64,000 nt of DNA from Thermoplasmata archaeon (GCA_020696345.1 JAEHCK010000007.1:1-64000); one strand, 5' to 3'; counted from the stretch's first letter, positions 47,501 through 57,387 are shown. Notes: generated from the letters alone by a model not told the origin. Made by a program: numbers and translations.

Positions 47501-50500
47501 TGGTAAGTTCAGGCATATGTTGGTTATCGATCGTTACCGGTAACGAGAGATTCACACCCCTATTTAGTTCCAGGTCCTGGACCTCGGCCTTAAGAAAATA
47601 GTTCGACCCATCTGGCAGCGAAGTTGTATCCCAGGCTTGTGTGTAGATGTTGTTGGCGTCCGGTGTTTTATCGTTCCCAATCTCGGTCCATTCCTGGAGA
47701 TCTGTCGAATAATAAAAAAGCACGCCAATCGAGGTATCAATATTATCATCAGGATCGGTCACCGTGGCATTTATGATGACGCTGCCGTTCAGAACCTCGC
47801 CGCCCTTGGGGTGTATCAAGCGAATTCTGGGAACCTTGGTGATCGAAAATACATAGACACGACCCAGGTTGTCTTCTGTTGGCGAATCATAGTTGATCGC
47901 CGATACGGTGATCTCGTTAAAGTCATCGGTGTCCAGGCTGAACGCACCACTGATCTTCCAGCCAAAGTAATCATTCGGATTTTCGCCATAGGTCATGTAC
48001 TCCGCATTTTCCGCTAACAAGGTCCTGCCGATATGTGGGCTGGTAAAGAAACCAAAGACCGCACCGCTGTTTACGCCGTTTAACGAGTCGTAATAAGGCG
48101 CACCGATGATTATATCACTATAATCATCAAGATTAAGTTTATCGGAGTAACCTACACTGGCACCGAAACCGCTATCGGTGGGGCCAATGAATTTAATATC
48201 GGGTGGAGGTGTTATATATAGTAAAAAGTTATCAAAATGAAAGATACCATTTTCCCGTGACCCGCCCCAGGTAGACCAGTCCTCGACACGGCCACCGAAA
48301 TCTACATAGTATGCACCCGATTTGTCAAAACAATTTGTGCAGTCCTGGATGAAAAAGTCACTCGCATCCACGGGGTCGTTCAAGTAGAACACTTCATTTA
48401 CCCCGGCGCTATCCAGGTTCCAACCAAGAGCGAAATCAGCAGTACTATTCCTGATATATGTCCTGATCCAGGCCGATTCACCGGCGTCCAAACCGGTATC
48501 ATCAAGTAACCAGTCGTATGCAATTACAGCACTACTACCACTATTGATTGCCATCATCATATTTTGTGTGAGTGAGAATTTCACACCGTATGCACCGCTG
48601 TCGGGTTGGACACCATTACCGTAACTACGGCCAATAGCTATAATTAATTCCTTATCGTTTTGAATATTTTGAGGATTAATACCATCTACCCAATTGAACC
48701 TGGTCGAGGAACCTGAACCACCATATACACCATTCACGGTATCCCAACCATCATTGGCACCAGTAATTGTTGGTGTGTTTCCAGTAGTTTTCAAACCGTT
48801 ATCGAATTCGAGTTTAGGTGTACCTTTATCGGCGTCGGCCTCCCAAAGGTCAGGTACGAACGGACCACTGTTCAGAGTACTGCCATAGTACAGATTGGCA
48901 TAATTACCGCCAGGGGCGCCAATTATCACATCGGGGATATCATCATTGTCCACATCACCGGCTTGTGATATGGATTGCCCAAAATTATCGCCGGGGTTCT
49001 TTCCGGTAAAGAATAGTGATGCAATATTTATGGACTCGGTAAGCTTGAATCTTTTTTTACCGTGGATGAGTGCCACATGGCCGCCGTCGAGTTTAGGTGC
49101 ACCGATCATCATGTCGGAATAACCGTCACCGTTGAGATCGCCAATACATTTCACAGTAGTACCGAAACCGCTGTTTTTTGCACCTTGTATAATGCTCCAT
49201 ATATTATTGGTTATAACCATATGGATATTGTCAAAAAATGCTATGATTCCTTCATCGTCACCAAATTCACCATTGCCTAGATAACAGCCAAAATCCCAAT
49301 AATATGACCCCGCATGATCAATGAACTCTGTAATATTATACTGAAAATGATCTGAAACTGGCCCCCATGGAGTACTACCCCATCCACCATAGTTACGAGA
49401 TATCCAACGTCCATCGGCTCTCAGGATATCTCCGATATAATGTCTATCTGAAGGATTTGACCCGTTCCAGATCCTTGAGCGTATTGCACAAAGTTCTTCT
49501 GTATTATCGGATCCTCCAAAAAAGCCTTCAGTATCTTCTGCCCAATAATCGAAGGATACCTCAATTGTACTATTGGTCGAAATGTAGTTGAACATCTCAG
49601 CAGTAATGTCGAATTCAATGCCCCAGGCTGCACTACCCCCTGGACTGTTGCTACCACCACCATATGGATTATCAACTGTATGGTTCCGACCGACCGTAAT
49701 TTCCAGGGCGGTTTTATTAGCCCATGTGAGGTTATCACCATCTGGCCCATCAGGCTCCCAAGGACCGTAATGGGTACCACCATCATTCACAGTATCGCCA
49801 CCATATAAATTCGAGGAATCAGCGACATTATCTATCCAGTCCCACCCATCATCGCCAGCACCTAAACCCCAGGTATTGAGATCGCTCGGTGTATTGTTCA
49901 GACCATTGGAGAAATCCACCACGTTCGGTGTTGTCAGGTTGTCATCCCAGAGGTCAGGATAAAAATTTATTATTTTTTTGTATCCATAACTGATAACTGC
50001 CAGGTCTGCACCTGGCGCACCCACGAGCACATCAGCATAGCCATCGTTGTTAATATCACCCAAACCGGTAACTGAACTGCCATACATGGCACCTGAACCG
50101 ACATTGATATCTTCGCCGTCAAGGATACGATCGGCTTGTTGTGCACTGCCGGGGAAATTACCACCAAAAAATATGTAAGCGCGTCCACGATTACTTTTTG
50201 CACCAGGACCGCCTACGATTATGTCATTGATGCCATCACCATTTACATCGCCGGCATCTGCAACATCACAACCGAAATTATTACCTATGCCTTCACCAAC
50301 GATCGTGAAATCTGCCTGGTCATAAGTTATGTTATCGAAACCGGAATTTGCCTTGCCGAAGAATATATAGACCGCACCTTTATCGATCTCCGAACCGCTT
50401 GTAAATTTTGGTGTACCTACCACCAGGTCAGGGTATTGGTCGCCGTTCAGGTTCTCGATGTATGTGAAGTTCCACCCGAACATTGCGTCTGCGTGAGAAC

Positions 50501-50684
50501 CTGTACCACCCCAAATATATTGTTTAAACGAATTATATGGTTGTTGACCACCACGGGTTGAACTATCATTATTATGATCAGAATCGGAAACCACATAATT
50601 TATGCACCAGAAATTTAACAAGATCAAGATCAGCGTTACAATCACTGTAAAACATCTGATCCCAACACTTACATTCTTTACCAT
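44598..50684 (-). CDS. Giant FG-GAP propeller/Ig-like surface protein
   Basis: 2,028 residues. A signal anchor (FTVIVTLILILLNFWCI) leads to FG-GAP blades (GDVNGDGINDIIVGGPGA, GDINNDGYADVLVGAPGAD, GDLNGDGYSDMMIGAPK, GDVDNDDIPDVIIGAPGG and others, each with a Ca-binding DxDxDG loop). Two ~220-residue modules beginning PDLWD/PDLWE and homologous to each other are inserted between blades. Then about eight Ig-like units of ~90 residues (WDTT-PDG-YW pattern). One TM (LLLWVIMIIVVIIVMFVVIFLV) precedes a ~290-residue cytoplasmic tail rich in Thr/Pro/Ala. Start behind AAGGTG. Probable adhesin or S-layer protein; partner unknown. Confidence 0.88.
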   Translation of the reverse strand: MVKNVSVGIRCFTVIVTLILILLNFWCINYVVSDSDHNNDSSTRGGQQPYNSFKQYIWGGTGSHADAMFGWNFTYIENLNGDQYPDLVVGTPKFTSGSEIDKGAVYIFFGKANSGFDNITYDQADFTIVGEGIGNNFGCDVADAGDVNGDGINDIIVGGPGAKSNRGRAYIFFGGNFPGSAQQADRILDGEDINVGSGAMYGSSVTGLGDINNDGYADVLVGAPGADLAVISYGYKKIINFYPDLWDDNLTTPNVVDFSNGLNNTPSDLNTWGLGAGDDGWDWIDNVADSSNLYGGDTVNDGGTHYGPWEPDGPDGDNLTWANKTALEITVGRNHTVDNPYGGGSNSPGGSAAWGIEFDITAEMFNYISTNSTIEVSFDYWAEDTEGFFGGSDNTEELCAIRSRIWNGSNPSDRHYIGDILRADGRWISRNYGGWGSTPWGPVSDHFQYNITEFIDHAGSYYWDFGCYLGNGEFGDDEGIIAFFDNIHMVITNNIWSIIQGAKNSGFGTTVKCIGDLNGDGYSDMMIGAPKLDGGHVALIHGKKRFKLTESINIASLFFTGKNPGDNFGQSISQAGDVDNDDIPDVIIGAPGGNYANLYYGSTLNSGPFVPDLWEADADKGTPKLEFDNGLKTTGNTPTITGANDGWDTVNGVYGGSGSSTRFNWVDGINPQNIQNDKELIIAIGRSYGNGVQPDSGAYGVKFSLTQNMMMAINSGSSAVIAYDWLLDDTGLDAGESAWIRTYIRNSTADFALGWNLDSAGVNEVFYLNDPVDASDFFIQDCTNCFDKSGAYYVDFGGRVEDWSTWGGSRENGIFHFDNFLLYITPPPDIKFIGPTDSGFGASVGYSDKLNLDDYSDIIIGAPYYDSLNGVNSGAVFGFFTSPHIGRTLLAENAEYMTYGENPNDYFGWKISGAFSLDTDDFNEITVSAINYDSPTEDNLGRVYVFSITKVPRIRLIHPKGGEVLNGSVIINATVTDPDDNIDTSIGVLFYYSTDLQEWTEIGNDKTPDANNIYTQAWDTTSLPDGSNYFLKAEVQDLELNRGVNLSLPVTIDNQHMPELTIQNPIAGESIEGEIEIKSLVIDSGLDTIGGGINTSKGIQFYVSHNKTVWELIDIIHSGKSDVYSVFLDTTTYFDGEYWLKVNANDLDGFEVEKIINVTIDNPNREPSIIILPIPGVPELAGTVSLRAIASDLDNDINASGVTFYLSVDDGLDNWMAIGNDQLPEVNTSGIEVYSITWDTTTVPDFWYRLMAFVNDTEGLTNASEIIEFKVHNNAMNAPAIDIVSPKPGKILEKTQVITARVRDLEDNIDHNGVFFYFSKDKVVWHFLGNSPKPTEANKEYYTFIWATEHVTDGKYWLNVSVSDETLLHSWDVLDEPVIIHNLPNNPPTIKILSPTLGQYINGTFNSRVFAYDMEENINKQGVMFFYSTNQEDWSVISNVETPTPSSSEGENIYELSWDTTKLPDGKYWMRVEATDLEDAMGFAESDYFFIHNDPNNAPVVTLLGPNSGEMKGTITLNATVFDLENNLDANGVRFYYSNNQQTWTQIDYDNSGDLHEIGLYYEIAWDTTTAPDDIYWLRASARDKTDLEGTDDSDDYITVHNNENNPPRIEFISPNVNDFIEVRQNIVVRVIDLENDLNTISFYYSKDNETWESIGTISKSTDGSDNYKAIWITDELQNGQYYIMVRAADSEGNLNEVIRGPFEVTQGKSASKETSATTGLLLWVIMIIVVIIVMFVVIFLVLRRSKDRERKLIEEVAAEAQASQVLEGEILSEPRTTAGMGMPDTFQTYIPPTEVARLQSYASEEEKIQAFFNQLNTWKEEGYNVTRLDTLYLSNKDMFLKAFVVFNSNISKLQHVSTKLDTMNTAGYEDQVSSIRSKLFEPDQALAVEREFYDLEVKLGIATPGLPVSGDAQPGAGTGTPGATPQLPADIEPILPQLMPAPTIATATEVQPSTSTSTGTTTTPALAAEQAQPTDVEVEVPPDIQLPPDIDLPPEDISEPATVQAPEGMGTTPSTPQTTVKPKQDEQ

Positions 50685-51012
50685 AACCTACACCTTCCTT
50701 TTGGGATAATTAAATATTATATCAGGAATTTTGAACAAATTTTCGATAAGATATATAAATAAGAAATAATACGTCCAATATGTCATTCTCAACATTCATT
50801 GGATTATTTAAATCTTATCCTTTTATGTTCAACATTTCATCAATAAAAGTAAATTAAAGTGGAGCCAGTAATATAATTGCCAGAATATTGTTTTACCGGG
50901 TATAAAGTTTTTGTGGAACACTTTTTTAATTGATTTATAATGTTATCGAAAGTTTAAATAATAAGTAATAAATTAATAAATTATTTGTAGTATAAATGTT
51001 TATTAAAGTCTC

Positions 51013-51885
51013 ATGAAAAAGATCAGAAGTGGCATTTTCGGTTTGAATCCCCTGTTGGACGGCGGGTTCAATGAGAAGTCCACTAATGTGATCTTGGGGG
51101 TACCCGGGACAGGTAAAACCACATTCGCCACTCAATTCCTCAAACGCGGTTTGGAGATGAAGCAGCCTGCTATATTTATCAGTTTAGATGAAAACCAAGA
51201 TCAGATCATTCATGAAGCGAGAGAACGCGGTTGGCCCGAGATGGAAAAATTCGTTGACGAGGGATTATTACTTTTTATCGATGCTTCCGGTAAAGAGTTC
51301 ACTACATTTATTCGAGATGAGCTGCCAAAATTCGTGTCAAAATGGTCCGGGGCCAATGCCCGAGTTGCCATCGATCCTTTGACACCGGTTATCTGGGCGG
51401 TAGAGAATAGGTATGATCAGCGCGAGTTGATCAGTATTTTGATGAAAGAGCTAAAAAAGATCGGAACCGTCGTATGTACTCTGGAAGAATATGGCATCGA
51501 GGACCAGATCTCAAGTAAGGAAACGATAATACCAATGTATCTGGCCGATTCGGTTATTCATTTAAAATATGTTAGAAAAGGCGGCGATAAGGGCTTTAAT
51601 AGACTATTGGAAATTATTAAATACCGGAACAGCCGCCATAGTAAACAATCGCATCAATATAATATCCTTCATGGTTTTGGGATAATGCTTCAACAATTTG
51701 ATGAACCAAAGAAGGTCACAAAAAAAATTCCCAGTCTGATAAAAAGGAATTTAATTAAGGAGAAAAAATTACCAAAGAATATAAAGAATATGTTAACAAA
51801 TTATCTGGAATCATTGAATGATCATGATTTCGAGGAACTCGATATTCCTAAAGTCATTCAGAACCTGATGGAGGAATATACATAA
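51013..51885 (+). CDS. KaiC/RadA-like ATPase
   Basis: The 290 residues carry a KaiC-type RecA fold: SGIFGLNPLLDGGF entry, Walker A GVPGTGKTT near 30, catalytic ISLDEN near 57 and Walker B VAIDPLTPVIW near 118. The C-terminus has a helical extension (SLIKRNLIKEKKLPKNIKNML). Haloarchaeal GvpD and KaiC homologues share this core. It lies 27 bp before a double-HTH regulator, suggesting a sensory or regulatory pair. Leaderless start likely. Confidence 0.88.
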   Translation: MKKIRSGIFGLNPLLDGGFNEKSTNVILGVPGTGKTTFATQFLKRGLEMKQPAIFISLDENQDQIIHEARERGWPEMEKFVDEGLLLFIDASGKEFTTFIRDELPKFVSKWSGANARVAIDPLTPVIWAVENRYDQRELISILMKELKKIGTVVCTLEEYGIEDQISSKETIIPMYLADSVIHLKYVRKGGDKGFNRLLEIIKYRNSRHSKQSHQYNILHGFGIMLQQFDEPKKVTKKIPSLIKRNLIKEKKLPKNIKNMLTNYLESLNDHDFEELDIPKVIQNLMEEYT

Positions 51886-51911
51886 GAAAACGGCAGGATA
51901 AAAACCTGGAT

Positions 51912-52619
51912 ATGTTACATGCCCTGAAAAAAAGTATAACTCGCCCGGACAATGTTAACGGTTCTGAAATAGAGAAGGTTCCAGTCAGTATCTTGATGAA
52001 TCAAAAGCGGCAAAAGATCCTTCAATACCTTTTTAAGTATCCTTGCACACATCTTCATGGGATTGCACATAACCTTGATCTTTCGATCAATTCGACACGT
52101 TGGCACCTGCGAAAATTGATACAAGTGGGGTATATTAACGAACATAAGCTGGGTAATCGTAAGGTATATTTTCCAAACAATAGCCTATCTAATGTGGATA
52201 TAGAGATCCTGGGGGTGTTGACCAATAAAAAATTGGAATCGATATTTTTGGAGATCCTTCATGTGCCGGGGATCACCCAAAAAGAATTATATGTGCAATT
52301 GAATAAGAAACAGTCAACGATAGTTGACAATTTGAACATATTAGAGAAAACTCAATTGATCTATTCGCAGAAGGACGGTGCATTTCGAAGATATTACCCA
52401 ACGCCAATGATCATTACCAGGGAGAAATTAATACGAAAGCCATTGAAAAAATATCGGGGATCCTTGATCCGAATTTTGAAACGCGATGGTGTGGAACCTG
52501 AAATTTTAAGAACCACCGATAAAAAATTCCATATACGAATAAAATCAGGTAAAAGTAAATCAGACTTGATCTTTCATTTTAATCCCTATGAGCGTTTTTT
52601 AAGTGGACGAGTTGAATAG
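51912..52619 (+). CDS. Double winged-helix transcriptional regulator
   Basis: Residues about 25-95 (SILMNQKRQKILQYLFKYPCTHLHGIAHNLDLSINSTRWHLRKLIQVGYI) and 105-160 (LESIFLEILHVPGITQKELYVQLNKKQSTIVDNLNILEKTQLIY) are two winged helices, a common layout in Euryarchaeota; a basic C-terminal domain follows. The pairing with the KaiC-like ATPase may make its activity ATP-dependent, which is inference. The gap to 53040 is AT-rich with GTACCATACG-like short words; no gene seen. Confidence 0.83.
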   Translation: MLHALKKSITRPDNVNGSEIEKVPVSILMNQKRQKILQYLFKYPCTHLHGIAHNLDLSINSTRWHLRKLIQVGYINEHKLGNRKVYFPNNSLSNVDIEILGVLTNKKLESIFLEILHVPGITQKELYVQLNKKQSTIVDNLNILEKTQLIYSQKDGAFRRYYPTPMIITREKLIRKPLKKYRGSLIRILKRDGVEPEILRTTDKKFHIRIKSGKSKSDLIFHFNPYERFLSGRVE

Positions 52620-53040
52620 AGTCAACTCAGCAGAATTGAAGGTTATTGAATTTGAAATTGTAAAAGTTAAATTTTAAAATTTAAAAGTAAATTTAAAATA
52701 TTGAACTATTAATGCTTCAAAGTGTCCCCTTTACAATTTCCTTTTAACATCCATTATTTGATGCATTACAATTCGGATATGAGGCGTTATTTGCAATTAA
52801 TGTGGGAATTCACAACGGCATTTGTACCATACGAACCGGAAAATGTACCAAAACACTTTTATATACTGTGATAATATTCTAAATTGGTATTAAATTTATT
52901 AATAATAATATATAAAAGATAGTTTAATTCATTTAAATAGCTTATAGGTAGATTCTGACATAATTATAATAATCTAAAATAAAAATAAATAATTGCCGTA
53001 AGGGAACTATGATCGCATAATATTGTTTGGGAGAGACGAA

Positions 53041-56000
53041 ATGGCCGAAGACGACGAAAAAGTCATGTTATCCGATTTTCGACAACGTTGGGATCGATCA
53101 GTCAAGGATATCGACAAAAAGCCCAAATCTTCAATAGGTAAAAACAGGGGTCATGGACCCAAACAGTGCCCCGTATGTGGTGAACAGCTCAAACCGGATA
53201 TGGATAAATGCCCTGTTTGCGGCGAGATCGTGGACCCACCCGCAAAAAAAATGGTCTCAAAAAAGATGCAGATTAGAATTCTCGAACCCGTGAAAGGAAT
53301 TAAACCTTCTCAGAAGATCCGGATCTTGAAACCTATTGGATCAACAAAACCCGAGAAACCGAAAACTTTTGGGCTGGTTAATGGTACCGGTCTCGTAGAC
53401 GGTCTTACCAAACGCGGTTTGATACCAGCAACTCGGAAACCTGGTATGGGTGAAGGCCTGAAAAAAGCGCCTGGGCTGATCAATGGTCGAGGGATGACAA
53501 ATGGCAACGGCCTTACCGATGGCAATGGTTTAACAAATGGTAACGGCCTTACTAATGGCTATGGACTACCTTATGCCCAGATGAAAATGAGCAGGATCGC
53601 ATTTATTAAAGCGAAAAACTTCAAATATCGTGTTGCTTCAGCACTTATTGCAGTAATTCTGATCCTCATGCCGATATTTTTCTACATCACAGAGATCTCC
53701 CCCGAAACCGAAGGCTTTGCAATTGATGGTAATTTTGATGATTGGTCAGAGACCACAAAATATTCTGAAATAAGCGATACATCTAATGCTAATATTGATA
53801 TCGAAACTTTTATGATAGACCATGAAGATAATTTCATATATATATATCTCCAGACCTTTGATGATATTTTTAAAGGCGGAACCATTAAAACAGATGTTCA
53901 TTCCCCGGATATGGTCCAAATATTCATCGATAGCGACCAAAGAAACGATACCGGTTTTGCCATCGGAGGTATGGGGGCGGATCATTTAATTGAAATACTC
54001 GGATATGATTATAATATAATAAGGAAGGACTTGAAAAGTTATGGATCAGGGTCCACGAATGATTGGAATAACTGGCAACATTTACATTCCATAAATGCAA
54101 AAAATAAGAACAGCGAATTGGAATGCAGTATCTCAACCGGTGATATCGGTATATCAAACAATGATGTTAGTGTGAATGTATTATTTCACACCATCGACGG
54201 CCAGAAGAACGAAGATTTTTCCTCGGGCATGATCGGTCTCGAGCCAGGTATGTTATTGATAACATATTCTACAACAAATACTGAAACTCGACTTATCACT
54301 TCTTCGTCCGATAATATCGTGACCAATATTGAACTGGACAGCGAGGGCGCCACCGTTGATCTGAACTCTCTGGATCTGATGTATGATGGCCAAGCATTAA
54401 ACTCTGATTTCCGCAATATCAGGGTAATTACAAAGGTAGATGACTCCGAGCTCGGTATTGTTACCAATATTAATGTGGATAGCGGTGAGCGGTTTTCCAT
54501 TAATCTACATACACCATTAACAATAACTCCCGAGCAGACAATTCAACTTGCAATAACCATAGATGTCACCCGCACCGCCACTGGCGGAACTTTGGGATTC
54601 GTGATCTTGGGCGGAGACCTGGACCAAGGTACTGTTACTCCCAATTATCTTGACGCATTGAGCAACTGGCGCCAGGATAATGTGAAAAAGGTATATCTTG
54701 GCGAACCGCCAACCGGTAAGGTGGTGATCGATGGAGCGTTCGATGATTGGACGAACTTACCTAACTTGAAAGCAGAAACGGATTCCGATCCCGCCGAGCC
54801 AAAAATCAATAACCCAAATGTCGACTTGGATGAATATAAATTATTCTCTTTAGATAATTCGTTATCTTTCTATTGCAGTGTTAAAGGAACGCTCTTCGCA
54901 GGTGTCCAGGTACCGATCGGGCCACCAATTATTTCCAAGATCCGGCCAACAGATGATAGTGATTTCGACGGTGTGCCCGATGTGGATGACCCAAACCCCA
55001 ATGATGCTACAGATACCGATCTTGACGGTTTGGCCAATGATTTTGAGAATTATACTGACGGTGATGCATACACGTCGTTCCCTTGGCCCGAGGGTGGTGA
55101 TCTGGATTATCTAAATCCGGATACCGATAACGATGGAATAAACGATAAAGAAGATCCTTATCCATTATTGAAATCACATCCCGAAGCACCAAAAATATAT
55201 GGCGATGATAAAGTATACATCTATATCAACTCCGATAATAAGCCCACCGGTTACCAGGACCCGCGAGCACCTGTTGGTGTCCGGACCGGTGCAGAATATC
55301 TGATCACGATCGGCGGCAGGCAGGGCAAGATCACAGAAAAACGATTTCTATTTTTTAATTCACAGAGTGTGTGGACCGAACTTAAGGTCACCAAAGTATT
55401 GGCTGCAAGCGATGACCAGCGACTCGAAACACAGGTCGATCTAAGCGGATTGTTCTTGAACGTGAGTCAAAAAACCTACCAGGTCTGGTTTTCCATATCT
55501 ACCTGGGATAGAGGATCAATCGATTATTCCGATCAGGCTATAAGCACAAGTTCAACCAGAAGCGATCAGGATGACGATCGCCTTGATACTGGTACTGGTT
55601 CAGGCACACGTGCGCCGCCTGGTGGATGGCCGCCTGGGTGGACTGCATTAACACCTACCGAAAGCTGGTTTGACAGCACAGGTCTTTTTCCGGAAACTGA
55701 AATTAAGGGCATTTTTGCTAGTGATACTGAATTTTTTCTAATGCTCAAGATCGAGGTTGATATAATCTTTGGAACACCGGGCGCGGGTACCACTTATGAT
55801 TTCTATTTCAATGTTTCTGCCACAAGTTGGTATAAGATCCAACTTTATAGAAGCAGTGCAACGGCGTGGGAACTGCATTTGAATTATACGACAAATGCAT
55901 CGGTGCCCGATGATAATAGTACCTGGAACAACGAGTTCAGTGCCACAAATATTTTGACAAATTCTTATGATAATTTTGCAAAAGGCATTGGATTCGAATT

Positions 56001-56292
56001 TCAACCCTTTTTTCAAAATTTCATTTATTTTTGGGTCAATAAGACCAATCTAAGCCAGGGGTACTCATCTCTATGGCAAGGCAACAATGTAAGTATGTTT
56101 GCCGATACACATGAAGTGAATTGTACCAACTGGGCCCAGGTCGACCGGGCGCCAGATACTCTTTCTGTCAATTATACTTGTTTGAAAGGCCCCGTAGGTA
56201 TCCCGGAATATGATTGGGTCGTGGTACCGCTACCCATTCTGGTTATATTTGCCTTAATGCTTGTAACTCGTCGTAAATACAAAAAAAAATGA
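53041..56292 (+). CDS. Zinc-ribbon, GLTNGNG-repeat, DOMON/CBM9-like surface protein
   Basis: 1,083 residues. Cytoplasmic side: zinc ribbon (QCPVCGEQL ... KCPVCGEIV), then GLVNGTGL, GLTNGNGL-type repeats. A TM (ALIAVILILMPIFFYIT) follows. Outside: a CBM9/DOMON-like unit starting DGNFDDWSE and a second starting DGAFDDWTN, then calcium-type thrombospondin-3 loops (DSDFDGVPDVDDPNPND, DTDNDGINDKEDPYP). The end, PEYDWVVVPLPILVIFALML with a KKK tail, looks like a PEF-CTERM-type sorting signal for an archaeosortase (inference). GGGAG lies seven bases before the ATG at 53041; the track TTG is inside that site. Confidence 0.86.
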   Translation: MAEDDEKVMLSDFRQRWDRSVKDIDKKPKSSIGKNRGHGPKQCPVCGEQLKPDMDKCPVCGEIVDPPAKKMVSKKMQIRILEPVKGIKPSQKIRILKPIGSTKPEKPKTFGLVNGTGLVDGLTKRGLIPATRKPGMGEGLKKAPGLINGRGMTNGNGLTDGNGLTNGNGLTNGYGLPYAQMKMSRIAFIKAKNFKYRVASALIAVILILMPIFFYITEISPETEGFAIDGNFDDWSETTKYSEISDTSNANIDIETFMIDHEDNFIYIYLQTFDDIFKGGTIKTDVHSPDMVQIFIDSDQRNDTGFAIGGMGADHLIEILGYDYNIIRKDLKSYGSGSTNDWNNWQHLHSINAKNKNSELECSISTGDIGISNNDVSVNVLFHTIDGQKNEDFSSGMIGLEPGMLLITYSTTNTETRLITSSSDNIVTNIELDSEGATVDLNSLDLMYDGQALNSDFRNIRVITKVDDSELGIVTNINVDSGERFSINLHTPLTITPEQTIQLAITIDVTRTATGGTLGFVILGGDLDQGTVTPNYLDALSNWRQDNVKKVYLGEPPTGKVVIDGAFDDWTNLPNLKAETDSDPAEPKINNPNVDLDEYKLFSLDNSLSFYCSVKGTLFAGVQVPIGPPIISKIRPTDDSDFDGVPDVDDPNPNDATDTDLDGLANDFENYTDGDAYTSFPWPEGGDLDYLNPDTDNDGINDKEDPYPLLKSHPEAPKIYGDDKVYIYINSDNKPTGYQDPRAPVGVRTGAEYLITIGGRQGKITEKRFLFFNSQSVWTELKVTKVLAASDDQRLETQVDLSGLFLNVSQKTYQVWFSISTWDRGSIDYSDQAISTSSTRSDQDDDRLDTGTGSGTRAPPGGWPPGWTALTPTESWFDSTGLFPETEIKGIFASDTEFFLMLKIEVDIIFGTPGAGTTYDFYFNVSATSWYKIQLYRSSATAWELHLNYTTNASVPDDNSTWNNEFSATNILTNSYDNFAKGIGFEFQPFFQNFIYFWVNKTNLSQGYSSLWQGNNVSMFADTHEVNCTNWAQVDRAPDTLSVNYTCLKGPVGIPEYDWVVVPLPILVIFALMLVTRRKYKKK

Positions 56293-56417
56293 ATAATCGA
56301 CCATAACCTTTAATATCAACTAAATATATCTAACAGTGTTAACTCCTATCGGTTCGATTTCAAATTTAAAAACTCTTAGGCCTTCCCAAAAAAATTTGCC
56401 TTTATCGAACCGAGATG

Positions 56418-56476
56418 AGCCCCCCTGGACTAAAGCTTTCCCCAAAATTCTTTTTATCTAGGGGGGCTTTTTTTTT
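56418..56476 (+). terminator. AGCCCCCCT...AGGGGGGCT hairpin with T-tract
   Basis: A nine-base perfect stem (56418-56426 with 56460-56468) is followed by T9. A 33-nt loop is long for an intrinsic terminator. It lies 125 bp after the surface-protein gene and before trmI. Confidence 0.7.
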
Positions 56477-56535
56477 CTCATAATATTGTTATTTAACACC
56501 AAAATCTTAATAGATTAGAATATAATGTGATCTCG

Positions 56536-57339
56536 ATGACTAAATATCAGGTTGCAAAGAACGATCATGTTGTTCTTATATCCAAATCTAGATCTAGACC
56601 TAATTCTAAATCTATAGGTCAACGATTCTGTCTCACGATCGAAGATCAGTCACAGAAAATTCACGGTCTTGGAGTTTACAACCCGGCCAAATTTGTCGGC
56701 CTGTCCTATGGCAGCACCATCACCTTGGGCCAAAATCAATATTGGCTCTTACCTGCAACTGCACTGGATCAGGTAGATACCATACGAAGAAAAGCACAGA
56801 TAGTGATCCCAAAAGATGCCGCACTTATCGGGTTGTACTGCGACATCCGAGCAGGCTCGCAGGTGGTGGAAGGCGGAGTGGGTTCAGGTGCGTTGACGAT
56901 CATCTTATTATCACTGGTTGGTCCAAATGGCCAGGTTACCAGCTATGAAACACGCGATGATTTTGCAAAAATCGGTAAGAACAATATTGAGAAGACTGGG
57001 CTGGGGTGTGCGTGGAAACTTAAACTGCAGGATATATCACAATGTATCTCGGAGACCGACCAAGATGCAGTTGTATTGGATATCCCTGAGCCTTGGACTG
57101 TAGTAGATATTGCATACCGAGCATTGCGCCCGGGCGGTATATTAGCAGGATACACGCCCACAATTAACCAGGTAGAGAAATTTGTAATATCATTAAAAAC
57201 CAAACCGTTCATTGAGATACATACCTTCGAGACACTGCAGCGCGAACTGGTGGTGAAGCCTGGTAGCGTGCGCCCGTCCTTTGATATGCTGGGGCACACG
57301 GGATATATCACGGTGGCGCGGAAAGTGCTTGAAATGTAA
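56536..57339 (+). CDS. trmI: tRNA (adenine-N1) methyltransferase TrmI
   Basis: It methylates A57/A58 in the T-loop of archaeal tRNA using SAM. An N-terminal ~75-residue beta domain is followed by a Rossmann fold: VVEGGVGSGALTIILL is motif I, YETRDDFAKIGKNNIEK motif II, VVLDIPEPW the catalytic-strand motif and LRPGGILAGYTPTINQVEKF the later motifs. The ATG at 56536 is preferred over the track GTG. Confidence 0.93.
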   Translation: MTKYQVAKNDHVVLISKSRSRPNSKSIGQRFCLTIEDQSQKIHGLGVYNPAKFVGLSYGSTITLGQNQYWLLPATALDQVDTIRRKAQIVIPKDAALIGLYCDIRAGSQVVEGGVGSGALTIILLSLVGPNGQVTSYETRDDFAKIGKNNIEKTGLGCAWKLKLQDISQCISETDQDAVVLDIPEPWTVVDIAYRALRPGGILAGYTPTINQVEKFVISLKTKPFIEIHTFETLQRELVVKPGSVRPSFDMLGHTGYITVARKVLEM

Positions 57340-57350
57340 TATTAATATAA

Positions 57351-57387
57351 ATTAGGGGTCAGGGGTCACAATTCAGGGGTCGGGAAA
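57351..57387 (+). repeat. AGGGGTCAGGGGTCACAATT repeat, single arm
   Basis: AGGGGTCAGGGGTCACAATT then CAGGGGTCGGG matches the 8250 locus closely and is the reverse complement of 4892. No C-rich arm follows. Confidence 0.75.

Noticed and set aside
44666-50561. Many plus-strand ORFs opposite the 2,028-residue gene
   Set aside because: They are antisense shadows; the minus-strand gene has clear domains throughout.
56418-56476. Riboswitch
   Set aside because: A simple stem with T-tract at the end of a gene is better explained as a terminator.
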